Assembly (NCBI RefSeq): GCF_029844725.1
Contig: NZ_JAOCKJ010000007.1
Span: 124,001 to 188,000, forward strand
Direction: 5' to 3'
Origin: Pantoea sp. GD03673
GTDB taxonomy: Bacteria; Pseudomonadota; Gammaproteobacteria; Enterobacterales; Enterobacteriaceae
DNA: 64,000 bases
Made by a program: the position numbers and the translations under genes. A model generated the notes under the pieces. It worked only from the letters and a program-made list of their open reading frames with translations. It did no database searches and was not told the origin of the DNA. Below are positions 1 to 10,219 of the stretch, one piece after another; positions within the stretch are counted from its first letter, which is position 1; the number at the start of each line of letters is the position of its first letter.

Positions 1-462
1 CGCAGTTTGCGGTCTGAGAGGCGCTTCCGATGTCCCGCTTGCCCGCAAAATCAAACCCAGCGCTTCACCCTCTGCCGCCGCATTTTCAAGTTGACGCCGT
101 TCATCTTCGTCAAGGTCATAAGGAATCCATGCCAGAACGACACTGTAATTTCCTGTCCGTAATGCTTTGACCATCGCTTCCACCGCGTTCAGACGTTCAG
201 AATCTGCGATATGCATGCTTTTATCCAGAGGTAATCCTGATGCCTGCATCCAGGTGCGATTCAGTTTATGTGCCGGTGTTAACCACAGCTGCCAGCGTGA
301 TTGCTGACTCAGCTGCTGCAATAATGGCAACAGTAGCATCTGCATCATACCGGGCTGCTCGCTGTAGCGTAACTCAGTAATTCCACCCCCCAGAGAGGCC
401 GGAACGGAAGAGGACGCGTAATGATGAGCATAGCGTGCATTATTAGGATGTTGTGTTCGCAT
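1..462 (-). CDS. sulA: SulA cell-division inhibitor, 3' end outside window
   Basis: SOS-induced inhibitor that blocks FtsZ polymerisation. The frame opens with ATG at 460-462 and runs without a stop to base 1, giving 154 codons. E. coli SulA is 169 residues, so only the extreme C-terminus is missing. Family-typical stretches are visible on translation: [29 protein letters not shown] and [12 protein letters not shown], which form the FtsZ-binding core. A textbook LexA box lies just upstream, so SOS control is very likely. In E. coli the same gene sits next to sxy in opposite orientation, as here. Confidence 0.93.
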   Translation of the reverse strand, partial: MRTQHPNNARYAHHYASSSVPASLGGGITELRYSEQPGMMQMLLLPLLQQLSQQSRWQLWLTPAHKLNRTWMQASGLPLDKSMHIADSERLNAVEAMVKALRTGNYSVVLAWIPYDLDEDERRQLENAAAEGEALGLILRASGTSEAPLRPQTA

Positions 463-481
463 AAGTTAATCACCAGCAGTG

Positions 482-501
482 GACTGTATGAATATACAGT
501 A
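482..501. promoter_or_regulatory. LexA (SOS) box of sulA
   Basis: GACTGTATGAATATACAGTA contains CTG-N10-CAG with an AT-rich alternating centre and the outer A..TA flanks of the SOS consensus. It lies 20-40 bases upstream of the sulA start, where LexA would occlude the promoter. Confidence 0.88.
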
Positions 502-672
502 CTGTCATCCTGGATAAAGATCAACCCAAATTTCTGAAAACGCCTCGCAAAAACGCAACAAGATTAGTGGAAGCCGTATTTATTCGTTGAACCGGCTGAC
601 GCTTTTTTTTATCTTCTAATTGCCTGATACCCAAGGTAATTTATGAAGTGTTTCTTACATGGAGGTGATGCA

Positions 673-1302
673 GTGAAAAAGGTGAATCCGGTTGTAGAGC
701 GCTCAAGAGCGCATCTGGCCCCATTGGGACCGATAGAGTCCCGCACCCAGTTTGGGGGATATGCTCTGGCTGTTGAAAGTGTGGTTTTTGCGTTAATCAA
801 TAAAGACGATCTCTATTTGCGTGCCAGTGAACCCCTGCGCGAATACATTACCGAAAGTCCGTTGCAGCCCCTGGTTTTCCGCAAGCGTGGCAAACTGGTC
901 AGCCTTAACTACTTTCGGGTTGATGACGCGTTATGGCGCGACCCTGATCATCTTCTGGCGCTTTCAGCCGCCTCTCTGGAAACGGCGCAACTGGAGTTAC
1001 AGGACAGGCAGGCCTCTCCGCGGCTAAAAGATTTGCCCAATCTCAGCGTACGCATGGAGATGATGCTCTACGAGGCGGGTGTGATGAGCGTCAATCATCT
1101 TTATCAGATGGGGGCCAAGCAGTGCTGGCTGAAGTTAAAAGCCATCAACCAGCACGTTGGCTTTCAGACACTGCTGGCGCTGCAGGGGGCGATTACGGGC
1201 CACCATGCAGCCGCCCTGCCGCAGGCAACCCGTGCCGAGCTGAATGCATGGTTCCAGCGCACTCTTTTATCAAACCCAAACCTCAGAAGCAGTAAGAGTT
1301 AG
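673..1302 (+). CDS. sxy: Sxy/TfoX-type DNA-transformation and CRP-S co-activator
   Basis: Sxy acts with CRP at CRP-S promoters of competence genes. I place the start at GTG 673 because GGAGGTG lies 6 bases upstream. This start gives 209 residues, exactly the E. coli Sxy length. An in-frame ATG at 643 has no ribosome site. The N-terminal TfoX domain (LAPLGPIESRTQFGGYALAV, DLYLRA) is followed by the C-terminal TfoX domain (LKDLPNLSVRMEMMLYEAGV, ALQGAITGHHAAALP). The stop codon overlaps the end of convergent yccS by 4 bases. Confidence 0.9.
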   Translation: MKKVNPVVERSRAHLAPLGPIESRTQFGGYALAVESVVFALINKDDLYLRASEPLREYITESPLQPLVFRKRGKLVSLNYFRVDDALWRDPDHLLALSAASLETAQLELQDRQASPRLKDLPNLSVRMEMMLYEAGVMSVNHLYQMGAKQCWLKLKAINQHVGFQTLLALQGAITGHHAAALPQATRAELNAWFQRTLLSNPNLRSSKS

Positions 1303-3437
1303 TCAGTAATGAGCGTGCGGCGCAGGCGTGCCACATCGGGCATTAACGCTACCAGCAGACCGAGTTGCTGGAGCACCAGCGGCGCACGCGTATCCGCATC
1401 TGTGGCGAGCTGGCTGATTCGCTGAGTCAGTTGCTGGCGCATCGTTTCAACATGTTCATCGCTGACCACATCCGTCTGAAGCACATCCTCAACATAGCAA
1501 ACTGTATCATCCAGCAATGCCAGCAGGTCGGGCGCGTCAATTTTATCGCGGTGAGCGCCCAGCGCGGAAATGTAACTCAGAAAGGAGTGATTGGAGCAAA
1601 GCAACTGAAAAGCCGATTCACGCAGCTTCTGGCTGGTGCGGCTTTCACTGCTCATGTTGGAGACGACTGACGCCAGTTCGGCATCTGCATTATGTGCGTC
1701 ACGGCGTGCAATACGGTAGGCAAGCCGGTTATCTTTGCCCTGATGATATTGTTCCATGATCGCATCCAGATAGCGGCAGTTCGCCTTCAGGGTTCGTTCC
1801 GCGACCGCCGGAAGCTGACGAAAGCGCCAGTCAGGCCAGATAAATGCGACAGCCAGCCAGGCCAGACCACAGCCAAGTAAGGTATCGACCACCCGGGGCA
1901 GGGCGACCTCAAACCCTTCACCCAACAGGTTAAAGCAAAGCAGCACCAGCAGCGTGATAAACAGCGTAGCCTGCGCATACTGCACCTGCCTGAAAGCGAA
2001 GAACAGCACGCCGGTAATGACAATCAGGATTAACTGCCCTTCAATGGAGGGCACCAGCCATAAAACGGGCAAACCAATTGCAATCCCCGCCAGCGTTCCG
2101 CCGATGCGCAAGGCCAGGCGTCGCTGCGTTGCGTTATAGTTGGGCTGGCAGACAAACAGACTGGTCAGCAGAATCCAGTAGCCCCGCTCCAGTCCGGTAA
2201 TCTGAATAAAGCCATAGCCAATACAGAGCACCACTGACATACGAACCGCATGCCGGAACAGTGCCGACGAGGGAGAAAGATGACGACTAAAGCGCAGCCG
2301 GATATCACTCCAGCCACTCAATCCTTCGCGTGACAGCAGATTGTCACTGTGCTGAGGATCTTCACCGGCCAGCGTCTGCTCTGACTCGATGGACGCGAGC
2401 TGTGCGTCAATGGCGCGCAGGTTGCGCAGCAGCCAGAACAGTGCGCGGGTATGCGTCGCTTCCGGCTCACGCTGCTCAAGCCGTTCAATCGCTTTCTGCA
2501 ATCGTTCGAAGGCGCGCTCAAAGCGGCTGTCATGCACCCATCTTTCCCGCATCAGGATGCAGTGTGCCAGCTGGCGACAGGCCTGAGCCTGCATATTCAG
2601 CAGGCGCTGAAAGCGAAACAGAATTTCGTTGTAGCGCCAGTCGCCGCGCAGCAGGTGATATTGCAGATGGGAAGAGCTGGCGCGTTCATGAATATCCTGC
2701 GCCACAAAGTAGTAGTGCAGACTGCGGCGGGTGCCGCGCGATCCGCGATCGCCGCGCAGACGGCTCTGCAGCGTGGTTTTGGTCAGATTGAGCTGTGCCA
2801 CTAACTGGCTGTTCACCATCGCTGCATCGATAAACGCAGCATCATCCTGCTCGCCCGCATCGGGATCGAACAGGTTCGCCTTGGCATCAAGGTAGCGTGC
2901 CAGTTGTGAAAAACTTCCCGCCAGCTGTTCCTGTACCGGCCGAACCGGGAACATCAGATGACCCAGCAAGGTCAGCAGGTTATACCAGAGTGCGCCGACC
3001 AGCAGCAGTATCGGCTGCGTAGTCCACTGGCTGAAGAGCCCGATACCAAGCATGGTATAGACCGCTATCAGCAGCGCACCGAAGGCGATGGTGGCGTAGC
3101 GCTGACCCAGGGCACCCAGCAGAATGAAGCCCCAGGTTGATATCGCCAGCCCGATAATAAAGGCAAAAGGATAAGGAAACAGTAACTCTACTGAAACCGA
3201 GGCGATGCAGAAGCAGAGCAGGGTAATCAGCAGGTTTTTCAGACGACCAGCCAGCCGATCGTCAAGATCGGCCAGCGCAGCCGCGACCACCCCCAGCGTC
3301 AGGGGAATTGTCCATTCAATCTGGTGCAGCCACCAGGGGATAGCCGCGCAGCCACTTAGCGCAAACAGGATCCGCAGCAGATAGCGCCAGGTGCTGTTAA
3401 ACAGATATTTGCGCCAGCCCGGCACGGCATCTGACAT
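1299..3437 (-). CDS. yccS: YccS inner-membrane protein, FUSC family
   Basis: Predicted integral membrane protein of about 712 residues. The two membrane-segment clusters typical of YccS/YhfK are both present: an N-terminal group (TIPLTLGVVAAALADLDD, TWGFILLGALGQRYATIAFG) and a second group near residues 390-510 (GYWILLTSLFVCQPNYNAT, FITLLVLLCFNLLGEGFEVA). A soluble helical region lies between them. I chose the ATG at 3435-3437 rather than 3476 because it starts 4 bases after the yccF stop and gives the E. coli-like length. Substrate unknown; often grouped with aromatic-acid or efflux pumps. It probably shares a transcript with yccF. Confidence 0.92.
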   Translation of the reverse strand: MSDAVPGWRKYLFNSTWRYLLRILFALSGCAAIPWWLHQIEWTIPLTLGVVAAALADLDDRLAGRLKNLLITLLCFCIASVSVELLFPYPFAFIIGLAISTWGFILLGALGQRYATIAFGALLIAVYTMLGIGLFSQWTTQPILLLVGALWYNLLTLLGHLMFPVRPVQEQLAGSFSQLARYLDAKANLFDPDAGEQDDAAFIDAAMVNSQLVAQLNLTKTTLQSRLRGDRGSRGTRRSLHYYFVAQDIHERASSSHLQYHLLRGDWRYNEILFRFQRLLNMQAQACRQLAHCILMRERWVHDSRFERAFERLQKAIERLEQREPEATHTRALFWLLRNLRAIDAQLASIESEQTLAGEDPQHSDNLLSREGLSGWSDIRLRFSRHLSPSSALFRHAVRMSVVLCIGYGFIQITGLERGYWILLTSLFVCQPNYNATQRRLALRIGGTLAGIAIGLPVLWLVPSIEGQLILIVITGVLFFAFRQVQYAQATLFITLLVLLCFNLLGEGFEVALPRVVDTLLGCGLAWLAVAFIWPDWRFRQLPAVAERTLKANCRYLDAIMEQYHQGKDNRLAYRIARRDAHNADAELASVVSNMSSESRTSQKLRESAFQLLCSNHSFLSYISALGAHRDKIDAPDLLALLDDTVCYVEDVLQTDVVSDEHVETMRQQLTQRISQLATDADTRAPLVLQQLGLLVALMPDVARLRRTLITD

Positions 3438-3441
3438 CGTA

Positions 3442-3882
3442 TTAATAGCGGCGGGCATTGGCTTCGCGTGCCGCACGCGCCTCTTCTACTGACACGACCC
3501 GGCGCCCAACCGGCCAGAGCGCGATGGCGGCGATCTTAAAGTTCGCAATTCCCACCGGAATACCGATGATGCTGATGCACTGCACAATCCCTACGGAGAT
3601 ATGCGAAAGACAGAGCCACCAGCCGAAGAAAATCAGCCAGAAAATATTCAGAAAGGTCCCGCCGGTATTCATAATGTGGCTCTTACTTTCAGGACGCAGC
3701 ACATCAACATGCACCGCCTCGTTGCCAAACGGCAGCAGCGAAAGTTTGGTGATTTCCCAGCAGGAGCGGGTCAGCGGCAGGGTAAAAATCAGCACGATGC
3801 TGATTAACGTGGCAAACAGCCAGCTTAAGGTGGTGAAAAAGCCGCCAAGAACAAAATTAAGGATATTTAAAACGGTGCGCAT
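3442..3882 (-). CDS. yccF: YccF inner-membrane protein
   Basis: A 146-residue membrane protein with two copies of the YccF motif (LPLTRSCWEITKLSLLPFGNE and an IIGIPVGIANFKIAAIALWPVGRR-like C-terminal unit) and hydrophobic segments near residues 5-40 and 75-115. The start MRTVLNILNFVLGG matches E. coli YccF; a weak AAGGA lies upstream. It precedes yccS by 4 bases on the same strand. Function is unknown. Confidence 0.93.
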   Translation of the reverse strand: MRTVLNILNFVLGGFFTTLSWLFATLISIVLIFTLPLTRSCWEITKLSLLPFGNEAVHVDVLRPESKSHIMNTGGTFLNIFWLIFFGWWLCLSHISVGIVQCISIIGIPVGIANFKIAAIALWPVGRRVVSVEEARAAREANARRY

Positions 3883-4005
3883 GATCTTCTTTTCCTTTTG
3901 CATTCCGCAAGATGTGACGCCAAGTTTAGCCTGTTTTAAGGCTGGAGCGCCAAGGGTCTGACAGGTAAACTCCCCCTAATCCTATTCTCTGACGTTGGTG
4001 TCGGC

Positions 4006-6060
4006 GTGGAACTGAAAGCTACCTCAATGGGCAAACGGCTTGCCCAGCATCCTTATAATCGTGTTCGTCTGCTGGCGGCGGGTGTCGAAGTCAGTGGTGA
4101 CAGGCATGAGTATCTGATCCCCTTCAACCAGTTACTGGATATCGCCTGCAAGCGCGGGCTGGTGTGGGGCGAGCTGGAATTTTTGCTGGCCGATGAAAAA
4201 GTGGTCCGGCTGCACGGCACGGAATGGCAGGAAACTCAGCGCTTTCACCACTACCTGATGCAGGCCTGGCAGAACTGGAGCCTGGAGATGAGCGCGGTGT
4301 GCTGTGAGGTACTGCAGGCGCTACGCGACGAAATCGGGGCATTTAGCGCGCAGGATCGCTGGCTGAACCGTCACGAGCTTCAGGCGCTGAAAACTAAAAT
4401 TCTCAGGCAGTTCGATGCGTTGCCGATGCCGCTCACCCGCCTGAACGCGTTTGATGACTGTCGTGCTAACCTGGCATTTTGCCAGCACTGGCTGGAGCAG
4501 GGCGAGGCGGCCTTGCGGCAGCGAAACCGCGACTGGACGGCCGCTATGCTCACCCGCTATGAGGTCTTTTTCGCCAGCGTTGAGAGCGCGCCACTCAATC
4601 AATCGCAATGCGAGGCCGTGGTCAATGGCGAGGATTCACTGCTGGTGCTGGCGGGGGCAGGCAGCGGTAAAACGTCGGTGCTGGTGGCCCGTGCAGGCTG
4701 GTTAATGCAGCGCAAGCTGGCCAGCGCCAGTCAAATCCTGCTGCTGGCATTTGGCCGCCAGGCTGCTGAAGAGATGAATGAACGCATCCAGTCCCGGCTC
4801 TCCGCGGGTGATATCCAGGCACGGACGTTCCATTCCCTGGCGCTGCATATTATTCGTGAAGGCAGCAATAAACAGCCAGTGATTAGCAAGCTGGAAGGCG
4901 ATGCTGATGCGCGTCGCACGCTGCTGCTCAGGGAGTGGCGGCAACAGTGCCAGGAGAAAAAAGCGATGGCAAATGGCTGGCGTCAGTGGCTGCGTGACGA
5001 ACTGGAGTGGGATTTGCCCGAAGGACCATTCTGGGAGGATGAGAAGCTGGCAAACCGGCTGGCGTCACGTCTGGAGCGCTGGCTCGGTCTGATGCGTATG
5101 CACGGTGGCGCGCAGGCGGCCATGATCGCAGATGTCCCCGACGAAATAAGGGACCTGTTCAGTAAGCGTATCAAACTGATGGCACCGTTGCTGAAAGCGT
5201 GGAAGAGCGCATTAAAAGAGGAGGGCGCGGTCGATTTCTCAGGTCTGATTGCTCAGGCGATTGCCATTCTGGAAAAAGGGCGATTTATCAGCCCGTGGAA
5301 ACACATTCTGGTGGATGAGTTTCAGGATATCTCGCCGCAGCGTGCCGCGTTGCTCACCGCATTACGCCAGCAGAATAAGCGCACCGCGCTGTTTGCTGTC
5401 GGCGACGACTGGCAGGCTATTTACCGCTTCAGCGGCGCAGAGATGACTCTGACCACGGCGTTTCATCACTATTTTGGTGAGGGCGACCAGTGTGTGCTGG
5501 ACACAACCTACCGCTTTAACGATCGCATTGGCGACATTGCCAACCGGTTCATTCAGCAGAATCCGCAGCAGCTGGCAAAACCGCTGAACAGCGTCACCAA
5601 AGGGAACAAAAAGTCGATTTCACTGCTGGGGGAGGATCAGCTGGAAGCGCTGCTGAACAAACTCAGCGGTTACGCAAAGCCTGAAGAGCGGATTCTGCTG
5701 CTGGGGCGCTATCACTATCTGCGACCGGATTTACTGGATAAAGCCAGAACCCGCTGGCCGAAGCTCAGACTGGACTTTATGACAATCCATGCCAGTAAAG
5801 GCCAGCAGGCGGATTACGTTATTCTGCTGGGTTTACAGCAGGGCAAAGAGGGCTTCCCGGCTGAAGTACAAGAGTCGATAATTGAACAGGGTTTGTTACC
5901 GCAGCCTGAAGCGTTTCCTGATGCGGAAGAGCGCCGTCTGGCCTATGTGGCGCTGACGCGTGCGCGTCAGCAGGTCTTTCTGATGTTCGATAAAGCCGCG
6001 CCGTCACCGTTTGTCGATCACTTCCGTGACCTGGGCGTTCCCGTGCTGCGTAAAGCCTGA
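4006..6060 (+). CDS. helD: DNA helicase IV (UvrD-like superfamily 1)
   Basis: ATP-dependent 3'-5' DNA helicase of the UvrD/Rep superfamily, 684 residues, the same length as E. coli HelD. The HelD-specific N-terminal domain occupies about residues 1-190. The Walker A motif GAGSGKT is at 217-223, the Walker B motif DEFQD at 437-441, then VGDDWQAIYRFSGAE (motif III-like), TIHASKGQQADYV (motif V) and ALTRARQQ (motif VI). It is transcribed away from yccF/yccS. Confidence 0.96.
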   Translation: MELKATSMGKRLAQHPYNRVRLLAAGVEVSGDRHEYLIPFNQLLDIACKRGLVWGELEFLLADEKVVRLHGTEWQETQRFHHYLMQAWQNWSLEMSAVCCEVLQALRDEIGAFSAQDRWLNRHELQALKTKILRQFDALPMPLTRLNAFDDCRANLAFCQHWLEQGEAALRQRNRDWTAAMLTRYEVFFASVESAPLNQSQCEAVVNGEDSLLVLAGAGSGKTSVLVARAGWLMQRKLASASQILLLAFGRQAAEEMNERIQSRLSAGDIQARTFHSLALHIIREGSNKQPVISKLEGDADARRTLLLREWRQQCQEKKAMANGWRQWLRDELEWDLPEGPFWEDEKLANRLASRLERWLGLMRMHGGAQAAMIADVPDEIRDLFSKRIKLMAPLLKAWKSALKEEGAVDFSGLIAQAIAILEKGRFISPWKHILVDEFQDISPQRAALLTALRQQNKRTALFAVGDDWQAIYRFSGAEMTLTTAFHHYFGEGDQCVLDTTYRFNDRIGDIANRFIQQNPQQLAKPLNSVTKGNKKSISLLGEDQLEALLNKLSGYAKPEERILLLGRYHYLRPDLLDKARTRWPKLRLDFMTIHASKGQQADYVILLGLQQGKEGFPAEVQESIIEQGLLPQPEAFPDAEERRLAYVALTRARQQVFLMFDKAAPSPFVDHFRDLGVPVLRKA

Positions 6061-6061
6061 G

Positions 6062-6520
6062 CTATTTCAGACGATCGGCCAGATAGCGCGGATAGTCAGG
6101 AATCATGATTTCAACGTTTTGCGCAAACAGTGGCGACTGAATAATAAAATCAGCAGTGGAACGGTTCGTGGCTACCGGGATATTCCAGACGGTAGCCAGA
6201 CGCAGCAGCGCTTTCACATCCGGATCGTGCGGCACGGCGTTGAGCGGATCCCAGAAAAAAATCAGTGCATCAATTTTCCCTTCTGAAATCAGCGCGCCTA
6301 CCTGCTGATCGCCGCCCATCGGGCCGCTCAGCATGGCTGTCACATTCAGGCCGGTATCACGATTAATCAGATTTCCGGTCGTGCCGGTCGCATAGAGGAT
6401 GTGTGATTCAAGTGCGGGCTGGTTTTGTTTCACCCAGTCAAGCAGGGCAGCTTTGCAGTGGTCATGGGCAACCAGCGCGATATGTTTTGTTGTGCCAAGG
6501 GTACGAAAAGTCTGTTCCAT
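6062..6520 (-). CDS. mgsA: Methylglyoxal synthase
   Basis: Converts dihydroxyacetone phosphate to methylglyoxal and phosphate, a bypass that relieves sugar-phosphate build-up. The chosen ATG gives 152 residues, the usual length. The phosphate-binding TGTTGN segment is at about 45-50 and the catalytic Asp71 sits in GPMGGDQQ, identical in position to E. coli. The downstream [17 protein letters not shown] segment is also intact. It ends one base after the convergent helD stop. Confidence 0.96.
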   Translation of the reverse strand: MEQTFRTLGTTKHIALVAHDHCKAALLDWVKQNQPALESHILYATGTTGNLINRDTGLNVTAMLSGPMGGDQQVGALISEGKIDALIFFWDPLNAVPHDPDVKALLRLATVWNIPVATNRSTADFIIQSPLFAQNVEIMIPDYPRYLADRLK

Positions 6521-6589
6521 AAAGGCGTCCTGATAAGGCTCATGCGCAAGAAGAGAAAGCACGAGTTTACCTCTGGCCTTTCAACACTA

Positions 6590-7231
6590 TCAACTCGTAC
6601 GTAGCATTTTGACCAGTGTCAGAAATTGCTGACGCGTGGCTTCGTCGAAGCGATGAAACCAGCGATGCAGTGAGGGCAGTTCGGCCTGCGTAGTCCAGTC
6701 CAGATCGGCGGTAAGCCCGACAGAAGAGGGTTTAGCAGAAGCGGAATTTGCAAACCGGGGCACAGAGGCAACCTGACGGGTGAGATTATAATTCAGCATT
6801 GCTTTTTCCATATCCGCTGTCGCGGTGGTCGGCAGGTGGTCACGCACGCTGGTGATCTCATTGCCTTTTTCATCCACCAGCTGAAAGTTCAGACTGCGGT
6901 CAAAATGATAACGCTCGCGTTTTGTCTCCAGCGCCGGTAACCGAATGGTGATGGTTTTGGCTACGGCAGTAAAGGTGACGATCATCGGTGCAGACTGGTA
7001 ATAGAGGGCGCTCTCTTTCTGACCTTTGTGCTGCTGCTCTACCCGAAACAGAAACTGATGCTGACCGCGATCCAGTTCTAAGCTGTCTGCGCCTTTAAGG
7101 AGCGAGCCTGAAATTTTTCGACCATCCAGCACCAGCAGATCGATATGCGGATCGAGCTTTAATGTGATGGCAGAACAGGACGCCGAAACGAGGAGCATAA
7201 TGACCCCCGTTACAGCCAGCGACAGCTTCAT
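6590..7231 (-). CDS. csgI: YccT/CsgI periplasmic protein (DUF2057)
   Basis: Exported protein of 213 residues, matching the DUF2057/UPF0319 family. The signal peptide MKLSLAVTGVIMLLVSASCSA precedes ITLKLDPHIDLLVLDG, the conserved start of the mature protein. GGAGTT precedes the ATG at 7229-7231. In E. coli this gene (yccT) has been renamed csgI because it inhibits curli assembly; whether it does so here is not shown by the sequence. No curli genes lie in this window. Confidence 0.85.
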   Translation of the reverse strand: MKLSLAVTGVIMLLVSASCSAITLKLDPHIDLLVLDGRKISGSLLKGADSLELDRGQHQFLFRVEQQHKGQKESALYYQSAPMIVTFTAVAKTITIRLPALETKRERYHFDRSLNFQLVDEKGNEITSVRDHLPTTATADMEKAMLNYNLTRQVASVPRFANSASAKPSSVGLTADLDWTTQAELPSLHRWFHRFDEATRQQFLTLVKMLRTS

Positions 7232-7407
7232 TTCAACTCCGGTAACTGATGACACAAAGGATGATGTGTAGCAAATTTTTACATTATGGCAGTTAATTTA
7301 CATTTAAACATATTTATTCGTGCGCAGGTTCAATTAATTTCGCCGGGGACTTAGCCGTTAAAGGATGCACCAAACTACACTCAACACTGGCCTGAAAGGA
7401 GATAAAG

Positions 7408-7821
7408 ATGAACGACCAGACAATTCGCGATGTGCTGACGCGTACCCAACGTATCGCCCTGGTGGGAGCAAGTGATCGCCCCGACCGTCCCAGTTACGGT
7501 GTGATGAAATATCTGCTTGATCAGGGATATGACGTGATCCCGGTCAGCCCGAAACTGGCAGGAAAAACCCTGCTTGGGCAGCAGGCGTACGCCAGCCTGG
7601 CGGATGTGCCGGGCAACATCGATATGGTGGATGTTTTTCGCAATTCTGAAGCCGCATGGGGCGTGGCGCAGGAAGCTATTGCCGCAGGGGCAAAAACATT
7701 ATGGCTACAGCTGGGTGTGATTAATGAGCAGGCGGCGGTACTGGCACAGGATGCGGGCATGACAGTGATTATGGACCGCTGTCCAAAGATTGAGATTCCG
7801 CGTCTGGGGATAACGCGCTAA
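7408..7821 (+). CDS. yccU: YccU CoA-binding domain protein
   Basis: A 137-residue Rossmann-like CoA_binding protein. The nucleotide-binding stretch [20 protein letters not shown] is near the N-terminus, and the C-terminus carries [22 protein letters not shown] precedes the ATG. Related to the CoA-binding domains of succinyl-CoA synthetase; its physiological role is unknown. It sits alone between divergent csgI and convergent hspQ. Confidence 0.92.
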   Translation: MNDQTIRDVLTRTQRIALVGASDRPDRPSYGVMKYLLDQGYDVIPVSPKLAGKTLLGQQAYASLADVPGNIDMVDVFRNSEAAWGVAQEAIAAGAKTLWLQLGVINEQAAVLAQDAGMTVIMDRCPKIEIPRLGITR

Positions 7822-7857
7822 TCAGATGAATGTGGCGGCAGAGCGTGCCGCCACAGA

Positions 7858-8175
7858 TTAATGCCGCAGATGAGGGGCCTGAAGTTGCTGACGCACTGAC
7901 GCCGCCAGCTCATCCATTGAAGGCTGCTCGGGATGTTCAATGCTGGTTTCACCGGAAAGCTGAATCTCAGCAACATAGGTATGCACCTGATCGCCTTCCT
8001 CATCTTCCATCACTACATGATACCAGGGTGCCGTGCGCATCTTCTCTTCCGCACCAACCTCTTCAATTTTTGGCTCATCTAACGAGTATTCCGGATCGAC
8101 ATCGACGATAACGCCCAGTACGCCGGACAAACGATGACGAACCTGCTGACCAATACCAAATTTACTGGCAATCAT
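7858..8175 (-). CDS. hspQ: HspQ heat-shock protein / Lon specificity factor
   Basis: A 105-residue YccV-type protein that binds hemimethylated oriC DNA and, in Yersinia and Salmonella, enhances Lon proteolysis. Family motifs seen: [28 protein letters not shown] and [22 protein letters not shown] strong GGAGGTCACT site precedes the ATG. Confidence 0.94.
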   Translation of the reverse strand: MIASKFGIGQQVRHRLSGVLGVIVDVDPEYSLDEPKIEEVGAEEKMRTAPWYHVVMEDEEGDQVHTYVAEIQLSGETSIEHPEQPSMDELAASVRQQLQAPHLRH

Positions 8176-8233
8176 AGTGACCTCCGAAAATAAGCTCTCT
8201 TACCAATATGGGGGCAGGAGCTGATTTTTCAAG

Positions 8234-9424
8234 TCACATGACGCGGCAGGCGAACCCTTTCAGATAGAGACCTTCCGGGTAGCTGGCGATGACCGGATGA
8301 TCCGCTGCCTGACGGAACTGTTCAATAAACTGTACTTCGCGGCCCGCATCCAGTGCGGCATCGGCGATGATCTTCTGGAACAGCTCGGTGGCCATCAGGC
8401 CGGAACAGGAGAAGGTCAGCAACACGCCGCCCGGGTTCAGGAGCTGAATGGCGAGCATATTAATGTCTTTGTAGCCGCGACACGCGCCCATTAACTGGCT
8501 TTTGTTTTCGACGAACTTGGGCGGATCCATAATGATCAGATCAAATTTCTCGCCGCTGTCACGATAACGGCGCAGCAGTTTGAACACATCATCACGCTCA
8601 AAGCGGGCGCGGGAAAGATCCAGCTCATTCAGTTCCACGTTCTGACGGGCAACGTCCAGCGCCTCCTGCGAGGTATCGACGCTGATCACTTCTTTACAGC
8701 CGCCCATCAGCGCAGAAACAGCGAATCCGCCGGTATAAGAGAAACAGTTCAGCACGCGTGCATCCTGTGCGTAACGACGCGTGGCGAGGCGACTGTCGCG
8801 CTGATCAAGGTAATAGCCGGTTTTGTGACCGCCCTGAATATCAACCAGCAGCTTCATGCCATGTTCAGTAATCGGCAGCAGAGGCGGGGGCAGTTCACCA
8901 GTGACGGTGCCCTGAGTCAGCTCAAGACCCTCTTTCTTACGCACTGCGACATCAGACCGGTCATAGATGGCACAGCCAGGGAAGCACTGTTGCAGAGCAG
9001 TAATGATCGCCGCACGCTGATATTCCGCGCCTGCTGAAAGCAGCTGCAGGACTAAAAAATTGCCAAAGCGATCGATGGTAATGCCGGGTAAACCATCCGA
9101 CTCACCGGCGATCAGACGATAGCTGTCCAGACCATCGCGGGCCGCCAGCCATTTGCGCCACTGCTGCGCCTGTTCAAAACGGCGGACAAAGAAGGCGATA
9201 TCGATGGATTCATCGGCCTGCCAGCTCCAGACGCGGGCGCGAATCTGCGACTCGGGTGAATAAGCGGCGCGAGCCAGCCATTTACCGTTGCTGTCACACA
9301 CGTCAAGGGTTTCACCCAGTTGCGCTTTCCCTTCCAGACGCGCAACCGCACCTGAAAAGACCCATGGATGGCGACGGAGCAGGGACTTTTCACGTCCCTT
9401 TGCGAGAATCAATCTGACTGTCAT
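8234..9424 (-). CDS. rlmI: 23S rRNA m5C1962 methyltransferase
   Basis: SAM-dependent rRNA methyltransferase, 396 residues as in E. coli RlmI. An N-terminal PUA domain (residues about 1-70, [15 protein letters not shown]) is followed by an EEHEE-like linker and a Rossmann methyltransferase domain: [16 protein letters not shown] for SAM binding, IMDPPKF as motif IV and LLTFSCSG with the catalytic Cys. The start ATG is divergent from acyP. Confidence 0.95.
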   Translation of the reverse strand: MTVRLILAKGREKSLLRRHPWVFSGAVARLEGKAQLGETLDVCDSNGKWLARAAYSPESQIRARVWSWQADESIDIAFFVRRFEQAQQWRKWLAARDGLDSYRLIAGESDGLPGITIDRFGNFLVLQLLSAGAEYQRAAIITALQQCFPGCAIYDRSDVAVRKKEGLELTQGTVTGELPPPLLPITEHGMKLLVDIQGGHKTGYYLDQRDSRLATRRYAQDARVLNCFSYTGGFAVSALMGGCKEVISVDTSQEALDVARQNVELNELDLSRARFERDDVFKLLRRYRDSGEKFDLIIMDPPKFVENKSQLMGACRGYKDINMLAIQLLNPGGVLLTFSCSGLMATELFQKIIADAALDAGREVQFIEQFRQAADHPVIASYPEGLYLKGFACRVM

Positions 9425-9509
9425 AGTTTGCTATGCTTACCTGAAAAAATGAGGCGCCATTGTCCGGTGGATAACGGGAAATTGCAACGAACAGCAACAG
9501 GAGAGAATA

Positions 9510-9788
9510 ATGTCAGCAGCCTGTTTTAAAGCATGGGTTCATGGCCGCGTCCAGGGCGTCGGGTTTCGTTATAGCACGCAGGCTGAAGCGAGGACGCTGG
9601 GCGTGCAGGGTTACGCACGAAATCTCGATGACGGCAGCGTAGAGGTACTGGCCTGGGGTGAGGCGGAGCAGGTTGACGCGCTGATCGCGTGGCTTAAAGC
9701 GGGCGGGCCACGCAGCGCGCGCGTGGATAATGTGCTGGTGGAGCCGCACCAGCCCGCAGAGCCGCCCCGCAATTTCACCACCGGTTAA
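9510..9788 (+). CDS. acyP: Acylphosphatase
   Basis: A small 92-residue hydrolase of carboxyl-phosphate bonds. The catalytic Arg lies in [14 protein letters not shown] and the catalytic Asn in [13 protein letters not shown]; both are intact. CAGGAGAGAATA precedes the ATG. The gene order rlmI-acyP-tusE-yccA matches E. coli. Confidence 0.95.
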   Translation: MSAACFKAWVHGRVQGVGFRYSTQAEARTLGVQGYARNLDDGSVEVLAWGEAEQVDALIAWLKAGGPRSARVDNVLVEPHQPAEPPRNFTTG

Positions 9789-10115
9789 TTACAGACATTT
9801 CGCCGGTTTTGGCAGTCCGGCGATTTTTGTCGCCTGTTTAGCGGGCCCTTCAGGGAACAGGCGAAACAGATAGCGACTGTTGCCTTTCTCTTCCCCATAC
9901 TTCTGCGCCATCGCCTTTACCAGCATCCGCACGGCGGGCGACGTATTAAATTCCAGATAAAATGCACGCACAAAATGGACCACTTCCCAGTGTGCCCCGG
10001 TCATGGTAAGGCCTTCCCGTTCCGCAATGTGCGCCGCCAGCGCTTCACTCCAGTCGGCAGGATGCTTCAGATAACCTTCGGCATCGACGGCGATTTCGTT
10101 ACCGTTAAAATTCAC
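9789..10115 (-). CDS. tusE: TusE sulfur-relay protein
   Basis: Accepts sulfur from TusBCD and hands it to MnmA for 2-thiolation of tRNA wobble uridine. I place the start at GTG 10113-10115, which follows GAGAGGAAG and gives 108 residues. Earlier in-frame starts would add a non-homologous 33-residue tail that runs through the terminator. The conserved motif [20 protein letters not shown] is present, and the C-terminal KCL carries the sulfur-accepting Cys next to the last residue. Confidence 0.92.
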   Translation of the reverse strand: MNFNGNEIAVDAEGYLKHPADWSEALAAHIAEREGLTMTGAHWEVVHFVRAFYLEFNTSPAVRMLVKAMAQKYGEEKGNSRYLFRLFPEGPAKQATKIAGLPKPAKCL

Positions 10116-10171
10116 GTGACTTCCTCTCAGTAAATGACGGCGCAGTTTATCAAACCTGGCGGGCAGTAAAA

Positions 10172-10198
10172 GCAAAAACCCCGCCGAAGCGGGGTTTA
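10172..10198 (-). terminator. Intrinsic terminator after yccA
   Basis: On the minus strand a 9-bp stem AAACCCCGC / GCGGGGTTT with a TTCG loop is followed by TTTTTG. It lies between the yccA stop and the tusE start, so yccA and tusE are separable transcription units. Confidence 0.85.
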
Positions 10199-10219
10199 AC
10201 AGACGGACAGTCACGGCTG

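Noticed and set aside
643..672. ATG 643 as the sxy start
   Set aside because: The ribosome site lies after it and the GTG at 673 gives the family length of 209 residues.
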